A stretch of 46,754 nt of DNA from Stenotrophobium sp050739895 (GTDB lineage Bacteria > Pseudomonadota > Gammaproteobacteria > Nevskiales > Nevskiaceae), in the NCBI GenBank assembly GCA_050739895.1, contig JBOICK010000089.1:1-46754 (forward strand). The letters run 5' to 3'. A program made the translations under genes and the position numbers. Positions 8,462-17,669 of this stretch are shown in pieces (within the stretch, counting starts at the first letter, position 1; every line of letters starts with the position of its first letter). Below the pieces are notes generated by a model, which saw only the letters and a list, made by a program, of their open reading frames with translations, did not search any database and was not told the origin of the DNA.

Positions 8462-9370
8462 TCAGTAGATTTTTGTGCGTTCGTGCAACCCGGCGTCGAT
8501 CAATTTTCGAATCTCGCCCTTGACCTGTTCGACGCGTCCGGCCACGGCCTCTTCGCCGTCGAAGCTGCCCTTGAAAACCATTGGCTTGCCGAAGTTGATG
8601 TAGACCCGCGCCGGCAGCGGCAGCGGCAGTGCCACCGGCGCGTAGGGAATTCCCAGCAACTTCGCCAGCGGCGCGATGTTATAGATCGAGGGCATCGTCT
8701 CCTCGCAGCCGACGATGCCGCAGGGAATCACCGGTGTCTTCTGCGTCATCGCCAGGTGCATGAAGCCGTTGCCGAAGCGCTGCAACTGGTAGCGCTGCTT
8801 GTAGAGCTTGCCGGAACCGCGTACGCCTTCGGGGAACACGATGATGGCCTCGTCGTTCTGCAACATCCTGACGCAGTTGATCGGATCGCCGATCACCGCG
8901 CCGAAGCCGTTGAGGATATTGCCGAGCCACGGCACCGTCGGGAAGAAGCGCTCGATCATCGCGCGCGCCGCGCGCGGCCCGTGCGGATTGGTCGCCAGCG
9001 CGTAGCCGGTGAGGATGCCGTCCAGCGGCAACTGGCCGCTGTGATTCGGCACGATCAGCACGCGGCCATTAGCGGGAATGTTCTCCAGACCATGCGCGGT
9101 AACGCGGAAATATTTTTCGTACAACAGCTTGGCGAGGCCCATTCCGACCTTGACCATGTTCTCGTTGTAGCCCCAGGGGTCATAGCCGAAGCTGCCGACC
9201 GGCTTGGGGATACGCGCCACCGTCTCTTCGATCTCCGGGGTTACCAATCGCCTGAGCACTCCCTCTTTGAGGTTTTGCGGCTTCAGCAACCCTAGATTCA
9301 CGTCGATCTCCCGATTCCGGATTGCTCCGGAGCGTATTGTCGTACCTGCCAAGTTAGTCGAAATCGCCAT
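8462..9370 (-). CDS. Lysophospholipid acyltransferase family protein (PlsC-like)
   Basis: A 302-residue acyltransferase. The catalytic motif has the variant form NHSGQLPLD with His110 and Asp117 (HX6D rather than HX4D), and FPEG lies at 179-182. These place it in the glycerolipid acyltransferase superfamily, in the branch whose acceptor is often not lysophosphatidate. The N-terminal 60 residues are not typical of PlsC. No clear membrane helix is visible, but association with the inner membrane is expected. The ATG at 9370 lies 18 bases after the exporter stop codon, and the SDR follows, so the three genes probably form one operon. Confidence 0.87.
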   Translation of the reverse strand: MAISTNLAGTTIRSGAIRNREIDVNLGLLKPQNLKEGVLRRLVTPEIEETVARIPKPVGSFGYDPWGYNENMVKVGMGLAKLLYEKYFRVTAHGLENIPANGRVLIVPNHSGQLPLDGILTGYALATNPHGPRAARAMIERFFPTVPWLGNILNGFGAVIGDPINCVRMLQNDEAIIVFPEGVRGSGKLYKQRYQLQRFGNGFMHLAMTQKTPVIPCGIVGCEETMPSIYNIAPLAKLLGIPYAPVALPLPLPARVYINFGKPMVFKGSFDGEEAVAGRVEQVKGEIRKLIDAGLHERTKIY

Positions 9371-9388
9371 CGGCGGAAAGGCCCGCCT

Positions 9389-11188
9389 TCAGCCTGCCGG
9401 GCCAGACTTTTCGCGCTGCTGCAGGCGCCAGAGCCGCGCATAGGCGCCGTTGGCGGCCAGCAGCTGGGCATGGCTGCCGCGCTCGGCGATACGGCCATGA
9501 TCGAGCAGGATGATCTCGTCGGCATCGGTGATCGTCGACAGCCTGTGGGCGATGACCAGCGTCGTGCGGTGCGCAGCGACTTCACGGATTGCGGACAGGA
9601 TGGCCTGCTCGGAACCGGAGTCCAGCGAGGACGTGGCTTCGTCGAAAATCATGATCGCGGGATTTTTTAGCAGGGAGCGGGCGATGGCGACGCGCTGCTT
9701 CTCGCCGCCGGAAAGCTTGAGGCCGCGTTCGCCGACTGCGGTTTCGTAGCCTTCCGGCAGGCGCGCGATGAATGCATCCAGATGTGCCAGCCGGGCGGCG
9801 TGCTCGACTTCGTCGCGGCGTGCGTCGGGGCGGCCATACTGGATGTTGTAGTACAGGCTATCGTTGAACAACACGGTGTCCTGCGGCACCACACCGATGT
9901 GCGCACGCAGGCTGTCCTGGCCCAGTTCGCGGATGTCGATGCCGTTGACGCGGATGCAGCCACCATCGACGTCGTAAAACCGGAACAATAAGCGCGCCAG
10001 GGTGGATTTTCCGGCACCGCTGGGCCCGACCACCGCGACCTTGTGCCCGTCCGGAATATCAAAGCTGACGTCCTGCAGAATCCGGCGTTGCGGACCGTAA
10101 CCGAAACTCACGCTGTCGAAACTGACGCCTGCACTGCTGGCTTTCAATGCGTGTGCACTGGCTTGGTCGGTAATCCGCGGCTTTTGGTCGAGCAGGCCGA
10201 ACATGCGCGCCATGTCGGCGAGTGCGCGGCGAATCTCGCGATAGACGAAGCCGAGGAAATTCAGTGGCACGAACAACTGCACCATGTAGGCGTTGACCGC
10301 GACGAAATCACCCAGTGTCATCTGCCCTGCCGTGACCTTTTGCGCGGCGAGAATCATCATCCAGGTGACACTGCCGGCGACGATCAGCGACTGTCCGGCA
10401 TTGAGCGTCGACAGCGAAAGGCGGTTCTGCATCAGTGCCCGCTCCCACTGCGCCAGCGTGCGGTCGTAATGCCCGGCCTCGTGACGTTCGTTGCCAAAAT
10501 ATTTCACCGTCTCGTAGTTGAGCAGGCTGTCGATGGCGCGGGTATTGGCCCGCGAATCCAGGGTGTTGGCGGCGCGCACGTATTTCGTGCGCCACTCGGT
10601 CACCGCCACCGAGAAGACAATGTAAAGCAGCACCGACACCAGCGTGATCAGGGCGAAGCTGACGCCGTAGTTGAACAGCAGGATGCCGGCGACCATGGCG
10701 ATTTCGAGCAGCGTCGGCAGGATGTTGAACAGCATGAAGCGCAGCAGGAAATTGATGCCGGAAACGCCGCGCTCGATGTCGCGCGACAAGCCGCCGGTGC
10801 GCCGCGACAGATGGAATTCCAGATCCAGACTGTGCAAGTGCTCGAATACGCGCAATGCGGCGCGTCGCTGCGCGCGCTCGGCAACACGGCCGAAAATCAC
10901 GTCGCGCAGTTCGCCGAAGATGACGTTGATGAAGCGCAGCCCGCCGTAGGCCAGCAGCAGGCCCATCGGCACCACCACCAGACCGTGCTTGCCGCTGAGC
11001 GCATCGACCAGGTGCTTCATCAGCATCGGCAGGGTCACGCCGGCGAGCTTGGCGCCGATCAGGCAAGACATCGCCAGCACGACGCGTGCGGGGAATTCGC
11101 GCAGGTAAGGCCATAGCGTGCGGACCATGCGCCAGTCGAGTGGCGCGGCAGCGGTTTCTGCGGCTTCGGGTAAACGCGAGGGGCGCAA
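9389..11188 (-). CDS. Atm1-type ABC exporter (fused permease and ATPase)
   Basis: A 599-residue half-transporter. The six-helix exporter domain covers about 30-320 and contains the Atm1-group stretch DSRANTRAIDSLLNYETVKY (211-230). The nucleotide-binding domain has Walker A GPSGAGKST (388-396), signature LSGGEKQR (492-499) and Walker B IMIFDEATSSLD (512-523). Bacterial Atm1 homologues export glutathione polysulfide or metal-glutathione conjugates. The first codon of the longest frame is TTG at 11188 without a strong ribosome site. An ATG at 11128 (residue 21) is the alternative and would still keep all helices. It stands first in the apparent exporter-acyltransferase-SDR operon. Confidence 0.9.
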   Translation of the reverse strand: MRPSRLPEAAETAAAPLDWRMVRTLWPYLREFPARVVLAMSCLIGAKLAGVTLPMLMKHLVDALSGKHGLVVVPMGLLLAYGGLRFINVIFGELRDVIFGRVAERAQRRAALRVFEHLHSLDLEFHLSRRTGGLSRDIERGVSGINFLLRFMLFNILPTLLEIAMVAGILLFNYGVSFALITLVSVLLYIVFSVAVTEWRTKYVRAANTLDSRANTRAIDSLLNYETVKYFGNERHEAGHYDRTLAQWERALMQNRLSLSTLNAGQSLIVAGSVTWMMILAAQKVTAGQMTLGDFVAVNAYMVQLFVPLNFLGFVYREIRRALADMARMFGLLDQKPRITDQASAHALKASSAGVSFDSVSFGYGPQRRILQDVSFDIPDGHKVAVVGPSGAGKSTLARLLFRFYDVDGGCIRVNGIDIRELGQDSLRAHIGVVPQDTVLFNDSLYYNIQYGRPDARRDEVEHAARLAHLDAFIARLPEGYETAVGERGLKLSGGEKQRVAIARSLLKNPAIMIFDEATSSLDSGSEQAILSAIREVAAHRTTLVIAHRLSTITDADEIILLDHGRIAERGSHAQLLAANGAYARLWRLQQREKSGPAG

Positions 11189-11272
11189 TTCAGGTCCGGA
11201 GACAGGGGGGTCGATGCGGCTATTGTCGCAGCGGCGGGCTGGAACCGTGAGGGTATTTTTCTCGCTTCGGCA

Positions 11273-11384
11273 TCACCCGCTGTTCCGATTTTCCAACGTC
11301 ATTTGTTTTTATTTTATATACTTAATATAAATATAGTATATTAATTAAAACAACATTCTCGCATCGAACCAGGACAGCGGGTGA
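11273..11384 (+). repeat. AT-cored inverted-repeat element, copy 2
   Basis: The arms are nearly perfect over 13 bp: TCACCCGCTGTTCC (11273-11286) against GGACAGCGGGTGA (11372-11384). The core (about 11302-11352) is almost pure A/T and ends on the right with AAAACAACATTC. The element begins 18 bases beyond the nuoN stop codon, so it forms the 3' boundary of the nuo operon, and it lies in the promoter region of the exporter gene. Confidence 0.82.
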
Positions 11385-11401
11385 GCCCCTATGCAGGTCT
11401 G

Positions 11402-12868
11402 TCAGCCCGCCATCAGCCCGGCCGCGTGGATCAGGCCGAGGAACGGCTGCGGATATATGCCCAGCAGCAACATCAGCAACATCAGCCCGACCACCATGTA
11501 GCCGCCGGCCTGCTGCGCCCAGTCCAGCGGCGCGGAGAAGCGGCGCTTTTCTGGATCCAGCAGGAACAGCGTGATCATCAGGCGCAGGTAGTAATACAGT
11601 CCGATGGAGCTACCGAGCACAACCACCGCCATCAGCAGCCACAGGCGCGCGTCGACGCCGGCGGCAACGACGTAGAACTTGCCGATGAACCCCGCGGTGA
11701 GCGGGATGCCGGCCAGCGACAGCATCGACACCGTCATGATCGAGGTCAGGTAGGGCCTGCGCCAGAACAGGCCGCGGTAGTCGTAGATCTGGGAGGCGTC
11801 GCGCTCGCCAAACGGACTCGACATCAGCGTCACCACGCCGAACGCACTGAGCGTGGCGACGATATAAGTCAGCAGGTAGGCGCCGACGGCTTCGGTACCC
11901 AGCGGGCCGACCGCAACCAGAGCCACCAGCACATAGCCCATATGGGCAATGGACGAATACGCCAGCATGCGCTTGACGTTGTTCTGGAACAGCGCAAGCA
12001 CGTTGCCGACCAGGATCGAGGCCACCGCGATCGCGCTCAGCACGTCGAGCAGATTGGCGTAGCGGAAGAAGCCAGCTTCGATGAAAAAGCGCAGCAGCAC
12101 CGCGAACACTGCCGTCTTGGAAGCCGTCGACAGGAAGCCGGTCACCGGCGCGGGCGCACCGTCGTAAACATCCGGCGTCCACAGGTGAAACGGCACCGCC
12201 GACAATTTGAAACCCAGCGCTGCGAGCATCATCGCCGCGCCGATCAGCACGAGTTCGCTGCCGTTGCCGGTAACCGTTGCCGCGGAGTGATTCCATGCGG
12301 CGATGCCGCTGAATGCGAGGCTGCCGGTCTGCGAATAAATCAGTGCCATGCCGAACAGCAGGAACGCCGACGCCACTGCCGACAGCACCAGGTACTTGAT
12401 GCCGCCCTCCAGCGCATTCCTGAGCTTCACCGGATACGCGATCATGCCGTAGAGCGGCACCGACAGCAGTTCGATGCCGATGAACATCGAGGCCAGATGC
12501 GTGCTGCAAGCCAGCACCACTGCACCCAATGCAGACAGCGTCAGCAACAGATAAATCTCTTCCTTGTTGCCGGCGTAGCCTTCCATGTAGGCATGCAGCA
12601 GAGTCGCAGTCGCCAGCGTGATGACCAGGATCATCGCCATATAGAACGCGGCAAACGAATCCACCACCAGCAAGGGCGTCACCACTTGCGCGCCCCAGTG
12701 GGCGGCGAAGAAGGTCGAAAACAGCGCGAGGTTGAGACCGACGACACTGATGGTGGCGTTCCACCAGTGATTGCGCCGGATCGCGATCGCCGCCATCACT
12801 GCAATCGAGGTGGCGCCGGTGAGCAGGATCGGCAGCAGGGCGATCCACTGGTCTAGTGACAGAATCAT
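11402..12868 (-). CDS. nuoN: NADH-quinone oxidoreductase subunit N
   Basis: A 488-residue polytopic membrane subunit of complex I, one of three antiporter-like proton-channel subunits. The typical sequence FKLSAVPFHLWTPDVYDGAP and the MLAYSSIAHMGY helix with its conserved Lys/His region are present. I chose the ATG at 12868, which overlaps the nuoM stop codon as ATGA; the longer frame is antisense-like extension into nuoM. It is the last gene of the operon, and AT-rich element 2 follows directly. Confidence 0.96.
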   Translation of the reverse strand: MILSLDQWIALLPILLTGATSIAVMAAIAIRRNHWWNATISVVGLNLALFSTFFAAHWGAQVVTPLLVVDSFAAFYMAMILVITLATATLLHAYMEGYAGNKEEIYLLLTLSALGAVVLACSTHLASMFIGIELLSVPLYGMIAYPVKLRNALEGGIKYLVLSAVASAFLLFGMALIYSQTGSLAFSGIAAWNHSAATVTGNGSELVLIGAAMMLAALGFKLSAVPFHLWTPDVYDGAPAPVTGFLSTASKTAVFAVLLRFFIEAGFFRYANLLDVLSAIAVASILVGNVLALFQNNVKRMLAYSSIAHMGYVLVALVAVGPLGTEAVGAYLLTYIVATLSAFGVVTLMSSPFGERDASQIYDYRGLFWRRPYLTSIMTVSMLSLAGIPLTAGFIGKFYVVAAGVDARLWLLMAVVVLGSSIGLYYYLRLMITLFLLDPEKRRFSAPLDWAQQAGGYMVVGLMLLMLLLGIYPQPFLGLIHAAGLMAG

Positions 12869-14403
12869 GGTGTGCCCGCCCCGCTGTGGTGTTGTGCGGA
12901 CTGGTAAATCTGCTCCACGTTCTGCATCGACGCGCGCGAGGTGTTGAGGATGGTCTGCGGGAACAGGCCGACCCACGCCAGGATCGCCATCAGCGACAGC
13001 ATCAGCGCCAGTTCGCGCTTCGACAGGTCGGACAACTGCCCGGTGGTTTCCTTTGGCGCGCCGTGGAACGCACGCTGCACCAGGATCAGTGCGTAGACCA
13101 CTGACAGTATCAGGCCGATGCAGGCCACCACCGTCACCGGCGTATTGACCTCAAAGCTGCCCATCAGGATCAGGAACTCGCCGACAAAATTGCCCAGGCC
13201 CGGCAGACCCAGCGAGGCGACGCAGAAGTACAGCATGATCGGCGGCAGATAGGGGAAGCTCGACCACAGCCCGCCCATCTTGCGCATGTCGCGGGTGTGC
13301 AGGCGCTCGTAGATTTCGCCGCAGAGGATGAATAGCGCACCGGCGGAAACGCCATGCGCGATCATCTGCACGATCACGCCCTGCAGCGCGATCTGCGTGC
13401 CCGCATAGATGCCGATCAGCACGAAGCCCATGTGCGAAATCGAGGTGTAGGCGACCAGCCGCTTGATGTCGGTCTGCGCAAACGCCATCACCGCGGCGTA
13501 GATGATGCTGGCCACGCCCAGCCACATCGCCACCGGCGCGAAGCTGGCGGACGCCGCCGGAAACAGCGGCAGGCCGAATCGCAACATGCCATAGGCCGCG
13601 GTCTTGAGCAGGATGCCAGCAAGATCCACCGAACCTGCAGTCGGTGCCTGCGAGTGCGCATCCGGCAGCCACGAGTGCACGCCAAGCACCGGCATCTTCA
13701 CCGCGAAGGCGACGAAGAAGCCCAGCATCAGCAGATACGCCATCTGTGGCGACAGATGCGCCTTGAGCAGGTCGTTATAGTCGAACGTGATGACGCCACT
13801 GCTCGCGTAGTTGGCAAACACAAGGCCAAGAATCGCGACCAACATCACCAGTCCACTGGCCTGGGTGAAGATGAAGAACTTCATTGCGGTGTAGATGCGT
13901 CCCCGGCCGCCGGGCGAGTCGTGTCCCCACAGCGCAATGAGGAAGTACATCGGCACCAGCATCATTTCCCACAGGAAGAAGAACAGGAACAGGTCCAGCG
14001 CGAGGAACACGCCGACCACGCCGCCGAGGTTCCATAGCAGGTTGAGATGGAAGAACCCGACCTTGTCGGAAATTTCCTTCCATGAGCAGCCGACCGCCAT
14101 TACGCCAAGCAGGTTGGTCAGCACCACCAGCAGCAGCGACAGGCCATCGAGACCGAGATGGAACGAGATGCCAAAGCGCGGTATCCACGGCACCTGGTAT
14201 TCGATCACCCAGTGCGTATGCGCGGTGCCGATCTGCGCCAGCGAATAGTCACCCTGCACCCACAGCAGGATCGACAGACCCAGCGACAGCAGCATGGTAA
14301 ATAGCGCCACCCAGCGCGGGAATTTCTGTCCCATGACGCGCTCGCCGAGCCAGCACAGCAGGCCACCGATGAAGGGGAGCAGAATCAGCCAGACCAGAAT
14401 CAT
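12865..14403 (-). CDS. nuoM: NADH-quinone oxidoreductase subunit M
   Basis: A 512-residue antiporter-like subunit of the membrane arm. Characteristic stretches are WEMMLVPMYFLIALWG with the key membrane Glu, VKMPVLGVHSWLPDAHSQAP and RLVAYTSISHMGFVLIG. ATGA overlaps join it to nuoL upstream and nuoN downstream, so the three proton-pumping subunits are translationally coupled. Full length compared with E. coli NuoM (509). Confidence 0.97.
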   Translation of the reverse strand: MILVWLILLPFIGGLLCWLGERVMGQKFPRWVALFTMLLSLGLSILLWVQGDYSLAQIGTAHTHWVIEYQVPWIPRFGISFHLGLDGLSLLLVVLTNLLGVMAVGCSWKEISDKVGFFHLNLLWNLGGVVGVFLALDLFLFFFLWEMMLVPMYFLIALWGHDSPGGRGRIYTAMKFFIFTQASGLVMLVAILGLVFANYASSGVITFDYNDLLKAHLSPQMAYLLMLGFFVAFAVKMPVLGVHSWLPDAHSQAPTAGSVDLAGILLKTAAYGMLRFGLPLFPAASASFAPVAMWLGVASIIYAAVMAFAQTDIKRLVAYTSISHMGFVLIGIYAGTQIALQGVIVQMIAHGVSAGALFILCGEIYERLHTRDMRKMGGLWSSFPYLPPIMLYFCVASLGLPGLGNFVGEFLILMGSFEVNTPVTVVACIGLILSVVYALILVQRAFHGAPKETTGQLSDLSKRELALMLSLMAILAWVGLFPQTILNTSRASMQNVEQIYQSAQHHSGAGTP

Positions 14404-16250
14404 AGAAAGACCACCACGGCGATGACCAGAATAGCGCCGACGCCCATGGCCCCGGCATACCAGCGCAACTGCCCGCTCTGTGTCGAGACGAGGAATCCAT
14501 TCATGCGGCGGAACAGGCCGGGAATCCGGCTGACCAGCACATCGATACCGTCATTACGGTTGATCTGCACCAGCCACAGGTAAGGACGCACGAACAGCAG
14601 GTCGTAGAGCCAGTCGAAACCCCAGGCCGCGCGCCAGTAGCGGAACAGCAGATTGCCGATGGTGGATTGCTTGATCGCCGCCGCCAATGCGCGATTGCGG
14701 TGAAACAGGAACCAGGCGAGGGCAATGCCGGCGAACGAGACCATTACCGAGATGAATTCAAAGCTGTGCTTCATGCTCTCCATGCCAATGGAGACATGCG
14801 CTTCAGGCAGCACCTGATCCAGTGGCAGGTGAATCAGTCCGCCGATCAGCGACAGTCCGGCCAGCAGCAACAGCGGGATGCTGTGATCAAGACCATGCGG
14901 TGCATGCACCTGCCCCTGCGCTTCGCCGAAGAATGCGATAAAAATCAGGCGGAAGGTATACAGGCCGGTGAGAAACGCTCCGAACAGGCCGACGTAGTAA
15001 AGCCCGACGTGGCCGTTGGCGTAGGCCTCAAACAGGATTTCGTCTTTGCTGAAGAATCCGGCAGTGCCGGGAAACGCGACCAACGCGAGGCTGCCGATCA
15101 GGAAGCACCAGAATGTCAGCGGAATTTGCTTGCGCAGCCCGCCCATCTTGAAGATGTCCTGCTCGTGATGCACGGCAAGGATCACGGAGCCGGCGGCAAG
15201 AAACAGCAGCGCCTTGAAGAAAGCGTGCGTCATCAGATGGAAGATCGCCGGCTGCCAGGCGCCGGCACCGAGCGCAAGGAACATGTAGCCGATCTGCGAC
15301 ATGGTCGAGTAGGCGAGGATTTTCTTGATGTCGGTCTGGGTCAGCGCGGTGAATCCGGCGAGGGTCAGGGTGACGGCGCCAATCCAGCCGACACAGGCCA
15401 GCGAGAACGGCGACAGCTCGAACAGCACATGGGTACGTGCGATCAGGTAAACGCCGGCGGTAACCATGGTTGCGGCGTGGATCAACGCACTGACCGGCGT
15501 CGGGCCGGCCATCGCATCCGGCAACCAGGTCTGTAATGGCAACTGCGCCGACTTGCCAACCGCGCCACCGAGCAGCAGCAGCGTCGCGATGGTCAGGATC
15601 GGCGCGCCCTGCGGCCACATTGTCTGCGCGTGCTGCATCAGGTCCTGGATGTTGAGCGTGCCCAGTTGATGGAACAGCACGAACAGGCCGATTGCCATGA
15701 AGGTATCGCCGACGCGGGTGACGACGAAGGCCTTGCGCGCGGCCAGGCCATTTTCCGGGTCCTTGTACCAGAACCCAATCAGCAGGTAGGACGACAGGCC
15801 GACGCCTTCCCAGCCGAAATACAGGAACAGCAGGTTGTCGCCCAGTACCAGGAATAGCATGCTGGCAATGAACAGGTTCATGTACGAGAAGAAGCGCGCG
15901 TAGCCGTCGTCGTCGCGCATGTACCAGGATGCGAACAGGTGGATCAGAAAGCCGATGCCGGTGATCACCGACATCATCACCAGCGACAACTCATCCAGCC
16001 GCAGCGCGAACTGCGGCGCGAAATTGCCGGCGCTCATCCAGGTCCACAGCACTTGTGTGTAGGCGCCGCCTGCCGGCGGGTGGTTGATGAACTGCACGCC
16101 GACCAGCAGCGTCACCAGCGCGGACAATCCGACCGTGCCGACACCGATGAGCGCCGCGGTGCGTTCATGCAGACTGCCGCGGGTGAACGCCAAAATCACG
16201 AATCCGGCCAGCGGAAAGATGAAGGCCAGGGGCAGAAGATTGAATGCCAT
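14400..16250 (-). CDS. nuoL: NADH-quinone oxidoreductase subunit L
   Basis: A 616-residue antiporter-like subunit that carries the long lateral helix at its C-terminus. Visible hallmarks are YFGWEGVGLSSYLLIGFW with the functional Glu, KSAQLPLQTWLPDAMAGPTP and KKILAYSTMSQIGYMFLA. The 47-base gap from nuoK holds a 12-codon frame (16292-16254) ending three bases before the nuoL ATG; it could keep ribosomes coupled, but may be chance. Length matches E. coli NuoL (613). Confidence 0.97.
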   Translation of the reverse strand: MAFNLLPLAFIFPLAGFVILAFTRGSLHERTAALIGVGTVGLSALVTLLVGVQFINHPPAGGAYTQVLWTWMSAGNFAPQFALRLDELSLVMMSVITGIGFLIHLFASWYMRDDDGYARFFSYMNLFIASMLFLVLGDNLLFLYFGWEGVGLSSYLLIGFWYKDPENGLAARKAFVVTRVGDTFMAIGLFVLFHQLGTLNIQDLMQHAQTMWPQGAPILTIATLLLLGGAVGKSAQLPLQTWLPDAMAGPTPVSALIHAATMVTAGVYLIARTHVLFELSPFSLACVGWIGAVTLTLAGFTALTQTDIKKILAYSTMSQIGYMFLALGAGAWQPAIFHLMTHAFFKALLFLAAGSVILAVHHEQDIFKMGGLRKQIPLTFWCFLIGSLALVAFPGTAGFFSKDEILFEAYANGHVGLYYVGLFGAFLTGLYTFRLIFIAFFGEAQGQVHAPHGLDHSIPLLLLAGLSLIGGLIHLPLDQVLPEAHVSIGMESMKHSFEFISVMVSFAGIALAWFLFHRNRALAAAIKQSTIGNLLFRYWRAAWGFDWLYDLLFVRPYLWLVQINRNDGIDVLVSRIPGLFRRMNGFLVSTQSGQLRWYAGAMGVGAILVIAVVVFL

Positions 16251-16297
16251 GACTTAACGGGCCCCGGCAGGTTTGGCGTGAAAGCTGGGCATGGATT

Positions 16298-16612
16298 TCA
16301 TCCTTTCATCTCGGAAGCGGCATCCACATCCAGCGTGCGGAAGCGCCGGTGCAGTTGCAGCACCAGCGCCAGGCCGATGCTGGCTTCGGCCGCCGCCAGC
16401 GTGATGATCAGCATGAACATGATCTGGCCATCGGCCTGCTGCCAGTGGCTGCCGGCGACGACGAACGCCAGTGCCGCGCTGTTCATCATGATCTCGATGC
16501 ACATCAGCACGAAAATGATATTGCGCCGCACCAGCACGCCGACAAGTCCCAGCGCGAACAGCACGGCCGCCAGCAGCAGACCATATTCCATCGGGATTGC
16601 GGCGGCAGTCAT
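16298..16612 (-). CDS. nuoK: NADH-quinone oxidoreductase subunit K
   Basis: A 104-residue, three-helix membrane subunit. The conserved membrane glutamates are in CIEIMMNSAALAF and LAAAEASIGLAL, both needed for proton transfer between the quinone site and the antiporter subunits. The usual length is about 100. It lies between nuoJ (15 bases upstream) and nuoL. Confidence 0.95.
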   Translation of the reverse strand: MTAAAIPMEYGLLLAAVLFALGLVGVLVRRNIIFVLMCIEIMMNSAALAFVVAGSHWQQADGQIMFMLIITLAAAEASIGLALVLQLHRRFRTLDVDAASEMKG

Positions 16613-16627
16613 GGCGTGAAGGTTTCC

Positions 16628-17116
16628 TTACTCATGTTTGCCTAAATGATATGCAGCGACCAGTGCCGCCAGCAGCAGCATCGAGGCAAGTTCGACCGCG
16701 AGAAGATAAGGTCCGTACAAGGCCGCGCCGACTTCCCGCGCGCCGACCACGCGCAATCCGGCGTCATGGAACCCGGCAGGCGCCAGTACGCGCAACAACT
16801 CAATCAGCAGCAAGATGGACAGTATCGACGGGCCGATCCAGACCCGCGGCGCAAGCCAGGCTTTTTCCTGTTCGACATCGGCCTGACCGAGATTGAGCAT
16901 CATGATTACGAACACGAACAGCACCATGATCGCGCCGGCGTAGACAATCACTTCGAGGATGCCGGCGAAAGGCGCACCGAGCGTAAAAAAGATCATGGCG
17001 ACCGCCAGCAGCGAGACCACCAGGTACAACAGCGCATGCACCGGATTAGTGCCGATGATCACCGACACCGTCGAATAGACGGCAATGAATGCAGCAATGA
17101 AAAAACAGATTTCCAT
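16628..17116 (-). CDS. nuoJ: NADH-quinone oxidoreductase subunit J
   Basis: A 162-residue membrane subunit. It contains NPVHALLYLVVSLLAVAMIFF and the highly conserved helix EVIVYAGAIMVLFVFVIMML, whose pi-bulge takes part in coupling quinone reduction to proton pumping. E. coli NuoJ is 184 residues; this copy is shorter mainly at the C-terminus, as in many gammaproteobacteria. It starts 17 bases after the nuoI stop codon. Confidence 0.94.
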   Translation of the reverse strand: MEICFFIAAFIAVYSTVSVIIGTNPVHALLYLVVSLLAVAMIFFTLGAPFAGILEVIVYAGAIMVLFVFVIMMLNLGQADVEQEKAWLAPRVWIGPSILSILLLIELLRVLAPAGFHDAGLRVVGAREVGAALYGPYLLAVELASMLLLAALVAAYHLGKHE

Positions 17117-17133
17117 GTCGGTTCGTGGCTCCC

Positions 17134-17667
17134 CTACGGCAACAAACTCTTCACATCAACCGGCTGCGCTTCATGCTGCGCCGCGCCCTTGGGCTTGCCG
17201 GCGATGGCCAGTCCGGCGACGCGGTAGAAGTTGTAGTCGTGGTATTTGCCGGTACCGCTGATCAGCAAATCTTCTTTTTCATAGACCAGGTTCTGGCGGT
17301 TGTACTCGCACATCTCGAAATCCGGTGTCAACTGGATCGCGTTGGTCGGACAGGCTTCCTCGCAGAGACCGCAGAAAATGCAGCGCGAGAAATTGATCCG
17401 GAAAAATTCCGGATACCAGCGTCCATCAGGCTGTTCAGCCTTTTGCAGAGAAATGCACGCGACCGGGCAGGCCACCGCACAGAGATTGCAGGCGACGCAA
17501 CGCTCTTCGCCGTCAGGGTCTCGCGTCAATACGATACGTCCGCGATAGCGGGGCGGCAGATAGGGCTTCACCTCGGGATACAGGATCGTGTCGCGCTTGC
17601 GAAAGCTGTGCATGAAAATCATGAACAGGCTTCTGAGTTGGGTGTAGATGCCTTTGAGGATATTCAT
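17134..17667 (-). CDS. nuoI: NADH-quinone oxidoreductase subunit I
   Basis: A 177-residue peripheral-arm subunit that binds clusters N6a and N6b. Two 4Fe-4S motifs are intact: Cys57, 60, 63 and 67 (CVACNLCAVAC) and Cys96, 99, 102 and 106 (CIFCGLCEEAC). The start at MNILKGIYTQ (17667) is right after the nuoH stop codon and is preceded by GAGG; the longer frame extends into nuoH. Full length compared with E. coli NuoI (180). Confidence 0.96.
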   Translation of the reverse strand: MNILKGIYTQLRSLFMIFMHSFRKRDTILYPEVKPYLPPRYRGRIVLTRDPDGEERCVACNLCAVACPVACISLQKAEQPDGRWYPEFFRINFSRCIFCGLCEEACPTNAIQLTPDFEMCEYNRQNLVYEKEDLLISGTGKYHDYNFYRVAGLAIAGKPKGAAQHEAQPVDVKSLLP

Positions 17668-17669
17668 AC

